Source: Pedobacter riviphilus (lineage in GTDB: Bacteria > Bacteroidota > Bacteroidia > Sphingobacteriales > Sphingobacteriaceae). From it: 64,000 nucleotides of DNA. Of the stretch, positions 1 to 9,185 are shown piece after piece (position 1 is the stretch's first letter; each line of letters begins with the position of its first letter). The stretch is from the NCBI RefSeq assembly GCF_014692875.1, contig NZ_CP061171.1, positions 5,580,001 to 5,644,000 of the forward strand. The letters run 5' to 3'. The notes below the pieces were generated by a model. It was not told the origin of the DNA. It made no database searches and saw only the letters and a list, made by a program, of their open reading frames with translations. The translations under genes and the position numbers were made by a program.

Positions 1-1469
1 CTTACACTTACAATTTTACCAAAGCCTGTATAAGCGCCCGTTAAACTTAAATCTGCATTAAGATTTGGAACTTTATACAACTCCATTTTGCCGCTATCTG
101 TCGGACTACCCAGGCTATAGCTACATACTACCAACTTATTTGAAACACCAACTGTACTTTGTTTAAATACCTGTTGAAATTTTATCAAACTGATTTTATC
201 AGTTCCTTTATCTATCATAAGCTTACTTGTTTTATTGAACATATCATATTCATATATTTTGGAACCAACATTGTAAAAGATATATCCGAAATCAGGATTA
301 ATTGCAAATTGCTCTGCCTTATCAATATCAGTCGCCAACATTTCCTGATAATAATTTTGCTTATATCCATCACCTGGATTAATCCGTGCCAAATAATATT
401 TGGACGTTAGCTGGTTCTTTAAAATAGCAAAAGCTTCTCCTCCATTATAACTTGTATTATCCATAAAGACCAGGTCCATCCCAGTTTTGTTATAATCAAA
501 CAAAGGCTGGTCCGGCATTAGCGCACAAGACGATTCGCCATTAACATGCCTTACGAAACGTTGTTTTTCTTTATCAAATAAGATCGCACCAGCAGGATAA
601 TCTGAAGTTACAGTCGCTATAAAGGGCGAAGCAGGAAACACTTTATTTTCGCCTCTAACGATATTAATGGGCACACTATAATTCCTTGACCATGTATAAA
701 AATAATAATAGTAGTTGCCCTGCGTATTTACATAAGAAACTTCCTCATCTGCGGCCTTTATAAAATCCACATGCAAATCAGAGGGTACATTTGAAGCAAA
801 TTCATAGGCTATTGCTAAAGTGTTTTTCCATGAAAATGTTTCAGGATCAATCTTCGTGGTCAATTTATCTGTTGTGATATAAATACCGTAGGTTGAGGGA
901 TTCCAAGGGTAACAATATATATCTAAAGGTTTTCCTGTAAGGGTAAGATTTGAGCCAGTAGTTTTTAAAACATCTTTTATCACATTTAAATTTTGATTAA
1001 CCATATCCAATCTGGCAGTTCCGTTGATGTCATTTAAAACCATCCAGCCTTCATAAACCTCGCTGCTTACCTGTAAATCAAAGGATTTTGTAAAAGTGAT
1101 CCCTGTTTTTTTGTCTGTAACATTATAAAAAACCTGGTACTGGCCTGAAGCAATGGTAATTAACACATTCAGGTTCTTTGTTTTTGCCAGGTTTTTTCGC
1201 TGGTCTTTGGGAAGCACCGAATAATCCTTAGTTAAAGCATACCATTCATAAGTATATTGGGCGGTATCGTTTTCATCTTTGGTAAATTTCAGTACCGGAT
1301 TGATTACGAGCGGCTTTCCAATCTCCGCGGTATAACTTTTTTCAATCCCGCCAAAATTCACTTCGTTTATCGGCTGATAATCATAATTGCCCAAATCCTT
1401 TTTGCAGCCAGAAAAGCTGCCAATTAGTGTGAAAAGAACAATCGCTGTATAATATATATTTTTAAGCAT
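1..1469 (-). CDS. PKD-like family surface lipoprotein (partial, C-terminus outside window)
   Basis: The reading frame is open from an ATG at 1469 to the left edge, about 489 codons with no stop, so the C-terminus is missing. The N-terminus has a hydrophobic signal followed by a lipobox ending Ser-Gly-Cys-Lys-Lys, so it is probably an outer-membrane lipoprotein. The first ~200 residues look like immunoglobulin/PKD-like beta domains (Glu-Trp-Tyr at the end of one). The rest resembles a beta-propeller-like region with many Gly/Asn/Asp/Tyr. It is the last visible gene of the sigma/anti-sigma/SusC/SusD/DUF4843 operon, 19 bases after the DUF4843 gene. In Bacteroidota this gene order is recurrent, and the PKD-like lipoprotein is thought to be a surface accessory of the SusCD transporter. 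The ligand is unknown. Confidence 0.72.
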   Translation of the reverse strand, partial: MLKNIYYTAIVLFTLIGSFSGCKKDLGNYDYQPINEVNFGGIEKSYTAEIGKPLVINPVLKFTKDENDTAQYTYEWYALTKDYSVLPKDQRKNLAKTKNLNVLITIASGQYQVFYNVTDKKTGITFTKSFDLQVSSEVYEGWMVLNDINGTARLDMVNQNLNVIKDVLKTTGSNLTLTGKPLDIYCYPWNPSTYGIYITTDKLTTKIDPETFSWKNTLAIAYEFASNVPSDLHVDFIKAADEEVSYVNTQGNYYYYFYTWSRNYSVPINIVRGENKVFPASPFIATVTSDYPAGAILFDKEKQRFVRHVNGESSCALMPDQPLFDYNKTGMDLVFMDNTSYNGGEAFAILKNQLTSKYYLARINPGDGYKQNYYQEMLATDIDKAEQFAINPDFGYIFYNVGSKIYEYDMFNKTSKLMIDKGTDKISLIKFQQVFKQSTVGVSNKLVVCSYSLGSPTDSGKMELYKVPNLNADLSLTGAYTGFGKIVSV

Positions 1470-1488
1470 CTTTTGGTTTTTATAATTG

Positions 1489-2253
1489 TTAAAAGTTGTC
1501 TCCCATCCTCATAGGTGTTCCATCTTCATCGTAAACGGTTTGGCCCGCTGCCGCCAGATCATTTAAATAGCGCTGTACAAAAAGTGCGAAATAATTCTCC
1601 TTGTTTAAAAAAGCCTGTCCGCCATCATTAAACTGACTAACCGTGAGCCCCAAAACATTGGCCATTAAGACTATCTTTTTTTTACTGAATTTTCCAAAAA
1701 AGTAGTTGGACCATAGAGAAGGCATACCGAAAATATCGTCCACTTTTATTTTGTAACCAATATAACTACGCTTAGCCCCTGTAGTAGTATTTGTCACCAC
1801 TCCGGGCATCACTGTTTTGAAATTCTCGTTAGATACTAAATTGAGTTTTAATGTCAGGCGTTGATTAGCGATATCTATGGTTCTATGAAATTTTATTTTA
1901 ATGGTATCCTGCAATTGATTTGGTTTAATCTCAAATTTCGTATTGACAAAATCAAAATGAACACCTTCTTTTGCTGTAGAGGTAGGATCAATCTCCAGTT
2001 TGTATTCTCTACCTGAAGCTGATACTGCTCCAATAATCTGTACAGGGAGACGGAAGATGGAATCTTTAACACTTTCTTTAGCAAAAGCAAAGGAGATAAG
2101 TGTACTATCGCTTACCGCGGAGCCTGAAGACTGGATGGCAGGTAAAAAATAAATGCCAACATCGCCATTATAAAACGGGAGGTCCTTCTTGCAGGCATTC
2201 ATTACAACACTGGTAAGTAATATTAAGGAGAAAATATAAATTAATTTTTTCAT
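1489..2253 (-). CDS. DUF4843 domain-containing lipoprotein
   Basis: A 254-residue protein with a typical lipoprotein signal (Met-Lys-Lys, hydrophobic stretch, then Asn-Ala-Cys-Lys-Lys near residue 21). The body matches my recollection of DUF4843: an early Tyr-Asn-Gly-Asp segment, then a Calx-beta-like part (Glu-Gly-Val-His-Phe-Asp at about residue 100) and beta-rich segments. It lies 15 bases after the SusD gene and before the PKD-like lipoprotein, in one operon. Members are restricted to Bacteroidota and sit beside SusCD pairs; no biochemical role is established. It is probably an outer-leaflet accessory protein of the SusCD complex. Confidence 0.82.
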   Translation of the reverse strand: MKKLIYIFSLILLTSVVMNACKKDLPFYNGDVGIYFLPAIQSSGSAVSDSTLISFAFAKESVKDSIFRLPVQIIGAVSASGREYKLEIDPTSTAKEGVHFDFVNTKFEIKPNQLQDTIKIKFHRTIDIANQRLTLKLNLVSNENFKTVMPGVVTNTTTGAKRSYIGYKIKVDDIFGMPSLWSNYFFGKFSKKKIVLMANVLGLTVSQFNDGGQAFLNKENYFALFVQRYLNDLAAAGQTVYDEDGTPMRMGDNF

Positions 2254-2268
2254 ACTGATTAGTGTGGT

Positions 2269-3689
2269 TTAACGTGGTGAAGTTTCTGATAGTGGTAAAG
2301 GAAATACATATTTAGCGGCATTCAAATAGACGGGCTGATACGGATTCCCAAACGGAAAGATCATAGATACTTTTTTCCTTTTGTAATAAAACCAGAGCTG
2401 GCCTTCTCCAAAAAATTCTTTGGTATATTCATTTTGCAGTTCATTACTAAAAGAAGCCGTTTGAGGTACATCTAAAAGTCCACGGTTATTTCGCACTGTA
2501 TTTAAGTAGGAGAATGCAGTAGCATTGTCTGGTGCAGATTCTGCAGCAATATAATACACTTCACTTAACCTTAATAAAGGAACTAAAAATCTCGAAGGTG
2601 CCGACTTGTCTTCTACATCGGCATATTTATAAAATGTTTTATATGATTTTCCCGTTGGAGCAATTTTCCAATTAGGATTATACCGGTAATCGTTTTCATC
2701 TCCTTTGAATACATCGTTTAAGGCATCCGGCGAAGGAGCAAGAATAGACTTATCTGCTACATCAGCAGAAAAATAATTTTTTTGCACATCATATAAGCCC
2801 GGACTAAACAGGCTAAAAAGCAATTCCGAAGAAAATATCCGGTTTGGGTTCCTGCTTTCTGAGAGCACCTCGGTAGATTGGACCCAGGGAAACAATGACG
2901 TGTTTTCAATTACCGCCTTTGCTGCCAAAAATGCTGCTGCTTTATTCCCCTGTACAATAAGGCCCTTGCCTGAAGTCCTTTCACTGCAAAATAATTCATT
3001 CGTTGATTCCTGTTGTTCAGGTATGTTTGATTCTGACCACTTTGTACGCCATTCCGGATAGGATCGTTAGCAAGCAAGGACTCGGCACTATGAAGATCCG
3101 ATAAAATTTTACCCATCACCTGGTTAGCGGGAAGTATTGGACCGTAGCTTGTTCCGGCAACAGTACTGTAAGGAATAGCAGGTTTAGTAGAGTCGGCTGA
3201 ATTATATATCGGCCCATACATTCTCAGTAAGTCCAAGTGCATAAATGCCCTTAAGCCAATGGCCTCTCCTTTGAATAACGAATCTTCGCTGGCGGATAAA
3301 ACAGCGCCTTTATCTGCATCAAGGTGTTCGATAAATTTATTTACATTCGTGATATTCACATACATGCTTGTCCAGATTTGGTCTATCGTGGCTTTAACAT
3401 TTGCATTGTTATAATCATGGATGGAATAACTGTAAAGATCAGCGACCTGGCTATCAAAATTGTACCGCTGTGCAAAAACTTCCAGGATCGTACTGTTCAA
3501 ATTTGCACCATATAATTTTTGTGTTGACATATCCAGATAAACACCATTGATAGCTGTGGCAAAGCCATCTTTAGTCTTAAAGATCTGTTCGCCGGTAAAT
3601 CGGTCTTCAGGCTGCACATCCAGCCATTTTTTGCAGGATGAAAAAGCTACTAAAATGATCAACCCGATATATATAATTCTTGTATTCAT
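2269..3689 (-). pseudogene. SusD/RagB nutrient-binding outer membrane lipoprotein, single-base frameshift
   Basis: Two overlapping frames together form one SusD protein. The upstream part (start 3689) has a lipobox ending Ser-Ser-Cys-Lys-Lys, the Trp-Leu-Asp-Val-Gln-Pro motif and the TPR-like helices (Lys-Gly-Glu-Ala-Ile-Gly-Leu-Arg-Ala-Phe). The downstream part, ending at 2269, carries the usual SusD C-terminus (Leu-Arg-Leu-Ser-Glu-Val-Tyr-Tyr-Ile-Ala-Ala-Glu). The frame is lost at the C run at 2947-2950; adding one base gives 1422 bases, a 473-residue protein with Gly-Asn-Lys-Ala-Ala-Ala across the join. It would bind the ligand over the SusC barrel encoded 12 bases upstream. Either a base-call error or a very recent mutation; the rest of the gene shows no decay. 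Confidence 0.85.
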
Positions 3690-3701
3690 GATTTTACCTT
3701 A

Positions 3702-6700
3702 TTAAAATGAAGCATTTAGACTGAATGAAAACGATTTTGCATAAGGATAATCGATCCCACGTTCTCTTTTAACTGTAGAAAAATAAAACAGGTCGTTCAT
3801 GTAAGCATTCAAAATCAAAGAGGAAATGCCTACTTTTTTTAACCATGTTTTCTGGTCGAACCTGTATCCCATGTTGATTGATTCACCACTTAACGAATTC
3901 TCTTGCTGGATGAACCTGGAAGAAATTGGGGTTGTACTAGTCAAAGAAATCCCCTTAAAACGGGCATTGTCTCCTGGCTTTTGCCACCGGTCGTATAATG
4001 CCCTTTTGTCCTGGTTCTCTGAAAGGCCCTGAAAACTGATATTCTCCACTTTTGAATACAGCGCATTATTAAAAATATCTCTGCCTAAAACATACCGCAG
4101 ATAGATACCCAAACTGGCGCCCTTATAGTTAAAACTCGTGCTGATTACGCCCTCAATTAATGGAGTGCCTGATCCGGACTTTACAATATCGGCAGGATCA
4201 TAAGTAAAAGTATATTCTCCATTTTTCTTCAGGAAAACCTCCCTGCCGGTAGCGGGATCGATACCTTTTGAGGGCACCGCCCAAAGATCATCCGGACTGT
4301 AACCATCCTTATAACGAATAAGAGAGTTGCTGTTGAGCTGTGCTGTATTTAAAGAAGCTAGGGTGTTATTAAAGTTACCATATTTGCTCTTATAAATAGA
4401 GCCCGTGTAACCGATTGTCCAAATTATCCTTTCGTTTGGTTTGTATATAGGAGAGAAATTAACGACAGCCTCAAGCCCCTTTGTGTCTAAATAACCAACA
4501 TTTAACGGCAGTTTAGAGACACCGGTTGATGAAGGCAGATCTACCGCAACAACAAGTGGAGAAGTTTTTTTTCGATATGCATTAATCGTAAAATTGAGTT
4601 GGTTTCCCCACAATGCAATATCGGTTCCAATATTACTCTGTACTGTTTTTTGCGCTTCCAGGTTAGGGTTACCCAAAGTACTTAAGAGTACACCTTGGCC
4701 ATAAGGGTTGATTCCTGAAAAATAATTGTAGGTATCAATGGAAGAATAACTGGAGAAATTTTGATTTCCCGTTACACCTATATTGGCTCTTAATCTGATC
4801 AGGGTGATCCATTTAATATCTTTTATACCCTTTTCATTGTTTACATTCCAACCTAGTCCGCCAGAATAATAGGGTGTGTACGGATTACTTGAGCCAAACG
4901 CTGTACTTCCATCGTATCGAATAGATGCATCGGCGAAGTATCTTTTATCGTAAATATAATTTGCGGTAAAAAGCAATGCGTCTGACCTCGATTTACTTTT
5001 TACAGATGATGGTCTCGAATTTGGCTGATAAGAATAAGCAAAACTTGGATTGCCATTGCTGGCATTTGGAAACCCAACCGCTGTATAGCTACCATATTGA
5101 TTATTATCTTCTCTGATCTCTGCTCTCAGGTCAGTAGTTAAAGCATGCTTTTCTTTAAATACTTTCCCGTAAGATAACATCAAATATCCATTATAATTAA
5201 AATTATCTGACCTGTTGTTGGTATAACTTCCTTTTTCAAATGCATTTGTGCTATCAAAAATCGTATTTAGTGGAGAAATGAAAGTTTGACCAGTTGTAAT
5301 TCCCTTTTGGATTTGAAATGCAACCTGAGCCAATAAATTGTCCGTTAGGTTCACTTTTACCTGAAATGCATTTTGAATAGCAAAGTTTTTAGAACCGTCG
5401 TAACTATTTAAAGCGGCATTGTAAAGTGGGTTGGTTACATCGTAATTTTTATCAAGTTGTATAATATTATATGTTTGCTCCAAGAACCTTAGGTCTGTCC
5501 CAAGTTTGCGATAATATGGATTTGCTTTCACGTAGGTACTGAACGATCCATACGGAGACTCGGTCGTTTTATATCCATTTATTTCTGTGGTGTTGGAAAT
5601 GTTAAATTTTCCTTTTCGATAAGAGAGATCAATATTTGCGCCCCATTCATCCCGTCCGGAACCTTTCATGGTAGCCTTATTTGTTTTATAACTTGCGCCT
5701 ACTCCATACTTAATAGCCTCAGCTCCGCCAGATGCATATAGGAAATGTCTCTGAGAGAACCCAGTTTGTAATGGTTCGCTTAGCCAATAAGAATTTACGC
5801 CTCTTTTAACCTCTTTCAACCGATTTGCGTACATCGCATCGAGGTCTTGCTGAAGATAGGCATTAGGAAACGAAAGGGTATACCTGCCCGCTAATTTTTC
5901 AAATTGAAGCTTTTCCTCTGCATTCATCATGTTATACCCACTCAGGTCAGGCAGTTCTACGCTTAAATCTGTCGTATAATTTAGCTGAAGCTCTCCAGGT
6001 TTCGGTTTTTTTGTTTCAATAACTACTACACCGTTGGATGCCTTAGAGCCATAAAGTGCCGTTGATGCTGCATCTTTTAAAATGGTGACAGAAGCTATAC
6101 GGTTCATATCAATGCTGACTATCCTGGTTAACGAGGTCTCAAAGCCATCTAATATAAATAAGGGCTGATTGGGATCGGAGGCAAACTGATCTTGTAAGGT
6201 TGTTGATCCAATACTTGTTTTGCCACGGATTTCTATCTTCGGCAAAACATTTGGATTTGATCCCGCCAGGTTATTTTGTATCTGTATAAAAGAAGGATCC
6301 AGCGTTTTTAAACTTTGTATAATATTCTGGTTTCCAATAGACTTTAACTGCTCACCGGTGAACGTGGCTGTTGCCCCTGTGAAACCATTTTTGCTACGCT
6401 GTACAATACCGGTTGATATCTTCACCTCATCCAGGTCTTTAACGCTTTCTGTTAACTCAATCACAGATGAAAATGTTCCGCCAGGAATAATCTCCACATC
6501 AATCTCCTTATATTTGAAGCCAACGTGTTTAATCATAATTACATACTTTCCAGGAGGGATATCTGGAAAGATAAATACCCCATTTTTGTCGGTATAAGAG
6601 GTTTTAATCCTCTTTTCGGTGGTATATAAAACTACGGATGCACTAGCAACCACAACTCCTTTTTTGTCTTTTACAATTCCCCGTATGGTTGGTTCTTTAT

Positions 6701-6791
6701 TCTGAGCCTGCAGGTTTAAGCCCGTTAAAATAAAAAAGAACATCAAGAGAAATACATTTTTTAGTTTCTTCTTAGTAACGTATTTAATCAT
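3702..6791 (-). CDS. SusC/RagA-family TonB-linked outer membrane transporter
   Basis: A 1029-residue protein with a signal peptide ending Leu-Gln-Ala-Gln. After it come a carboxypeptidase-D regulatory-like domain (about residues 35-115, starting Ile-Arg-Gly-Ile-Val-Lys-Asp) and a TonB plug (about 120-260, with Phe-Ile-Leu-Asp-Gly-Phe-Glu and Ser-Thr-Ala-Leu-Tyr-Gly-Ser). The long beta-barrel ends in Phe-Ser-Leu-Asn-Ala-Ser-Phe. It forms the outer-membrane pore that works with the SusD lipoprotein downstream. Its start overlaps the FecR-type gene stop by 8 bases, so the two are translationally linked. It lacks the N-terminal STN signalling domain usually found in receptors that talk to FecR. 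The substrate cannot be told from the sequence. Confidence 0.93.
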   Translation of the reverse strand: MIKYVTKKKLKNVFLLMFFFILTGLNLQAQNKEPTIRGIVKDKKGVVVASASVVLYTTEKRIKTSYTDKNGVFIFPDIPPGKYVIMIKHVGFKYKEIDVEIIPGGTFSSVIELTESVKDLDEVKISTGIVQRSKNGFTGATATFTGEQLKSIGNQNIIQSLKTLDPSFIQIQNNLAGSNPNVLPKIEIRGKTSIGSTTLQDQFASDPNQPLFILDGFETSLTRIVSIDMNRIASVTILKDAASTALYGSKASNGVVVIETKKPKPGELQLNYTTDLSVELPDLSGYNMMNAEEKLQFEKLAGRYTLSFPNAYLQQDLDAMYANRLKEVKRGVNSYWLSEPLQTGFSQRHFLYASGGAEAIKYGVGASYKTNKATMKGSGRDEWGANIDLSYRKGKFNISNTTEINGYKTTESPYGSFSTYVKANPYYRKLGTDLRFLEQTYNIIQLDKNYDVTNPLYNAALNSYDGSKNFAIQNAFQVKVNLTDNLLAQVAFQIQKGITTGQTFISPLNTIFDSTNAFEKGSYTNNRSDNFNYNGYLMLSYGKVFKEKHALTTDLRAEIREDNNQYGSYTAVGFPNASNGNPSFAYSYQPNSRPSSVKSKSRSDALLFTANYIYDKRYFADASIRYDGSTAFGSSNPYTPYYSGGLGWNVNNEKGIKDIKWITLIRLRANIGVTGNQNFSSYSSIDTYNYFSGINPYGQGVLLSTLGNPNLEAQKTVQSNIGTDIALWGNQLNFTINAYRKKTSPLVVAVDLPSSTGVSKLPLNVGYLDTKGLEAVVNFSPIYKPNERIIWTIGYTGSIYKSKYGNFNNTLASLNTAQLNSNSLIRYKDGYSPDDLWAVPSKGIDPATGREVFLKKNGEYTFTYDPADIVKSGSGTPLIEGVISTSFNYKGASLGIYLRYVLGRDIFNNALYSKVENISFQGLSENQDKRALYDRWQKPGDNARFKGISLTSTTPISSRFIQQENSLSGESINMGYRFDQKTWLKKVGISSLILNAYMNDLFYFSTVKRERGIDYPYAKSFSFSLNASF

Positions 6792-7881
6792 TTAGTTTTA
6801 GTTTAATTGCTGGTTTTCTATTTATTAATTCATATTTAATTGTATAACCCATGGTTGTTTTAGAAACTGTGAGGTTGTTTAAAGCGCATATCATATTTAA
6901 AAATCCTGCAGGATCATCTCTTCCAAATTCATATTTTCCGCTAAACACTTTTTTCCTTATCGAATTTTTTTGATAGTCAATTTTGATGTTCAATTCTTTG
7001 GAAAGCACATTAAATACAGTTACTAAAGATTGGTTGTTAAAAACAATGGCATCGCTGGTTATGGTAGCTCCGTCGCCAGAAACTACCGGATCGGCGATTT
7101 TAATGGGGTCTTTCTGGACAAATTCACTCACTTTAGTCGCATAATTCTTTTTATTTAAAGAAAAACATTGCCCTGAAGTCAAATAAACAGTCGTTACTCT
7201 TGCTGCCAGCAGCTTATTATCTGGCTTAATAACAACCTTCCCTTCTATTAATTTTACCTTGATGAACCTGCTCCTATGATGTGCGGAAATCCTGAAAATT
7301 GTACCGAGTGCGGTAGTGGCTAAGTTGGAGGCATATACAGTAAAAGGCCTTTTTTTATCTTTATGTACCCTAAACAATGCCGCCCCTTTCAGAAAAATAT
7401 CTCTCTTGTTTCCTATAAAGGGTAAATAACTAATCTCACTATAGGGCTCAATTTCAACAATCGACCCATCAGGTAAATCATATTTTTCTGTTCTGCTACT
7501 TTTATTTTTCAGCACAATAGGAGTCTTTTGCATTTTTAAGCTAATGTTGCCAAAAGACTGGTTGCGTGTCTGTTGTGATGTGTATTGGTATAAAATGACC
7601 GTCGACACGATTAATAGAACAGCCGCCGCATAGGAGAAGACCCTGATACGGGTATCTCTTCTGTTCTGTCGGTCAAAAATGCGATCCAAAATCCTTTCCA
7701 TCATCTGCTCAGAAATTCTGTTGTCAATCTGTGGAGCGGATTCCATCTCCTCCTTTTCCACTTCATCCATGTAGGTGTTAAAGTTCACAGGAGCCTTTAA
7801 AAAACGGCTCACCGCGATTGCTTCTTCTTTACTGCATTTGCCGGCAAAAAATTTATCAATAAGGTTTTGATCAATTTGCAT
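6784..7881 (-). CDS. FecR-family anti-sigma factor with DUF4974 domain
   Basis: A 365-residue inner-membrane regulator. Residues 1-75 are the cytoplasmic sigma-binding part, residues 81-101 are one membrane segment, the periplasmic FecR domain spans about 125-225 (Asp-Leu-Pro-Asp-Gly-Ser, Lys-Gly-Ala-Ala-Leu-Phe), and a DUF4974 domain closes the protein (about 275-355). DUF4974 resembles the STN fold (Phe-Asn-Asn-Gln-Ser-Leu then Leu-Asn-Ile-Lys-Ile-Asp-Tyr). It should hold the ECF sigma factor encoded upstream inactive until the outer-membrane receptor is occupied. It lies 111 bases after the sigma gene and overlaps the SusC gene by 8 bases. Confidence 0.93.
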   Translation of the reverse strand: MQIDQNLIDKFFAGKCSKEEAIAVSRFLKAPVNFNTYMDEVEKEEMESAPQIDNRISEQMMERILDRIFDRQNRRDTRIRVFSYAAAVLLIVSTVILYQYTSQQTRNQSFGNISLKMQKTPIVLKNKSSRTEKYDLPDGSIVEIEPYSEISYLPFIGNKRDIFLKGAALFRVHKDKKRPFTVYASNLATTALGTIFRISAHHRSRFIKVKLIEGKVVIKPDNKLLAARVTTVYLTSGQCFSLNKKNYATKVSEFVQKDPIKIADPVVSGDGATITSDAIVFNNQSLVTVFNVLSKELNIKIDYQKNSIRKKVFSGKYEFGRDDPAGFLNMICALNNLTVSKTTMGYTIKYELINRKPAIKLKLND

Positions 7882-7992
7882 AATGGTATTACGTTTTTGA
7901 GCAGGGGTATCCCTAGCGCTTAAGAAAAAAAATTGAAGTAAAGTAATGGGTTAAACAACAAAGCATTTGTACCGCATTTTACTACGGTTAAA

Positions 7993-8532
7993 TTACTTTT
8001 GAAGGATATAGATGAGAGCAATCCAAAAAGAAGAAAGTACGGCCTTAATTTGTTTGATCGCTTTTGAAACGTGGTATTCAACAGTTTTTGGAGAAATGGA
8101 TAGTTTTTCGGCGATCTCTTTATGGGAGAAGCCATCGAACCTGCTGAGTTTAAAAACTTTTTTGCGCATAGGAGCCATTAATTCTAAAACATATTCAATA
8201 GCAGCTAGGGTATTTGTATATTCAGTAATGTTATCGGTTTGATCATTAACTTCTACCTTATTCAGGAGTTTTTGGTTAACTGCTTCCTTTCTGATCTGAT
8301 CTATTAAAATTGTATAGGCCATTCTGGATATAATAGTATAAGCCGGGACCTCTAACGGTATAGATTTTCTTTTATTCCATAGGCGAATAAAGGTAAGCTG
8401 TACCACCTCTTCAGCCATATACGCCGATCCTGACTTTTTGAGGATAAAGAAATAAAGCTTTTTGTTGTACAAAGCATACAGGTGTTGAAATGCCGTTATA
8501 TTTCCGGACTTAAGATCAGAAAGATGTTCCAT
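7993..8532 (-). CDS. ECF RNA polymerase sigma-70 factor (FecI-like, Bacteroidota type)
   Basis: A 179-residue ECF sigma factor. Region 2 lies at about residues 10-75 (Tyr-Asn-Lys-Lys-Leu-Tyr and Ala-Glu-Glu-Val-Val-Gln). Region 4 lies at about 112-170, with helix-turn-helix Gly-Phe-Ser-His-Lys-Glu-Ile-Ala-Glu-Lys-Leu and Lys-Thr-Val-Glu-Tyr-His. It heads a minus-strand operon with its FecR-type anti-sigma factor and should direct transcription of the SusCD genes behind it. It is divergent from the ArsR-type gene at 8857. The ATG at 8532 is the only sensible start. The sigma/anti-sigma/SusCD order is common in this phylum. Confidence 0.93.
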   Translation of the reverse strand: MEHLSDLKSGNITAFQHLYALYNKKLYFFILKKSGSAYMAEEVVQLTFIRLWNKRKSIPLEVPAYTIISRMAYTILIDQIRKEAVNQKLLNKVEVNDQTDNITEYTNTLAAIEYVLELMAPMRKKVFKLSRFDGFSHKEIAEKLSISPKTVEYHVSKAIKQIKAVLSSFWIALIYILQK

Positions 8533-8806
8533 TAAAATAATCCAATTTTGAATTTAAAACCAAGCCTTTTGAGGCTATGCAAAACAATTTCCCCCAGGTT
8601 TTTATATCCAGGTTTGATTTATTCGGCAAATGTATAAAAAAACTACTAAATCGGTAGATTTTATAGTTTTTATGTTGTGATGAATTGAATATTGCCTGGA
8701 TACTGCTTTGAGGGGGCTTTTATTAATATTAGGAGGGCTTTCTTATTGGTGACGCCAAGCGCTATGACGGTCTGTTGAATAAAAGTCGAAAAAAATCTCT
8801 CAAAAA
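8533..8806. other. Divergent intergenic region between sigma factor and ArsR regulator
   Basis: No gene is visible. On the minus strand a TACATTTG box (8634-8627) fits the Bacteroidota TAnnTTTG -7 consensus and would give the sigma-factor mRNA a leader of about 90 bases, but I see no convincing -33 box, so this promoter is tentative. An inverted repeat AAAAACTA (8638-8645) / TAGTTTTT (8664-8671) lies just upstream of that box and may be an operator. Confidence 0.35.
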
Positions 8807-8853
8807 TTTGCGTAGTTAAATGGCTACATTTATATTTGTAGTCAAATAGCTAC
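8807..8853 (+). promoter_or_regulatory. Promoter with two tandem operator-like repeats for the ArsR operon
   Basis: A TTTG box at 8807-8810 and a TATATTTG box at 8831-8838, 20 bases apart, match the Bacteroidota housekeeping promoter (TTTG / TAnnTTTG). Two 16-base copies of an imperfect inverted repeat lie on it: GTAGTTAAATGGCTAC (8812-8827) between the boxes, and GTAGTCAAATAGCTAC (8838-8853) over the start region. They are 26 bases apart, start to start. Their position fits autorepression by the ArsR-type protein that starts 4 bases downstream. Confidence 0.75.
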
Positions 8854-8856
8854 ATA

Positions 8857-9180
8857 ATGAATTTAAGAAGAGATGTATTTCAAGCCATTGCCGATCCCAC
8901 ACGCAGGGCAATATTACTGTTGGTAGCCACACAATCGATGACTGCGGGCGCTATAGCCGCCAATTTCGATACCGCCAGACCGACCGTTTCCAAACACCTG
9001 CAAATTCTTACCGAATGCGAACTTTTAGAGCAAAAACAGAATGGGAGGGAAGTACACTACCATACAAATGCCAAAAAGATGAAAGAAATAGCCGATTTTA
9101 TTGAGCCCTTCCGCAAAATGTGGGATGATAGGTTTAACAAACTGGAAGATATCATGAAAAATTATAAACCGACCAAATAG
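8857..9180 (+). CDS. ArsR/SmtB-type winged-helix transcriptional regulator
   Basis: A 107-residue regulator. The whole protein is one winged helix-turn-helix: [11 protein letters not shown] (residues 10-20), the recognition part Ala-Arg-Pro-Thr-Val-Ser-Lys-His-Leu (about 40-48), and a wing containing Gly-Arg-Glu-Val-His-Tyr. No Cys pair for metal binding is visible, so it belongs with the SdpR-like members that are paired with SRPBCC proteins rather than with metal sensors. It is first in a tightly spaced five-gene operon and probably represses it through the two repeats upstream. Confidence 0.92.
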   Translation: MNLRRDVFQAIADPTRRAILLLVATQSMTAGAIAANFDTARPTVSKHLQILTECELLEQKQNGREVHYHTNAKKMKEIADFIEPFRKMWDDRFNKLEDIMKNYKPTK

Positions 9181-9185
9181 AACCA

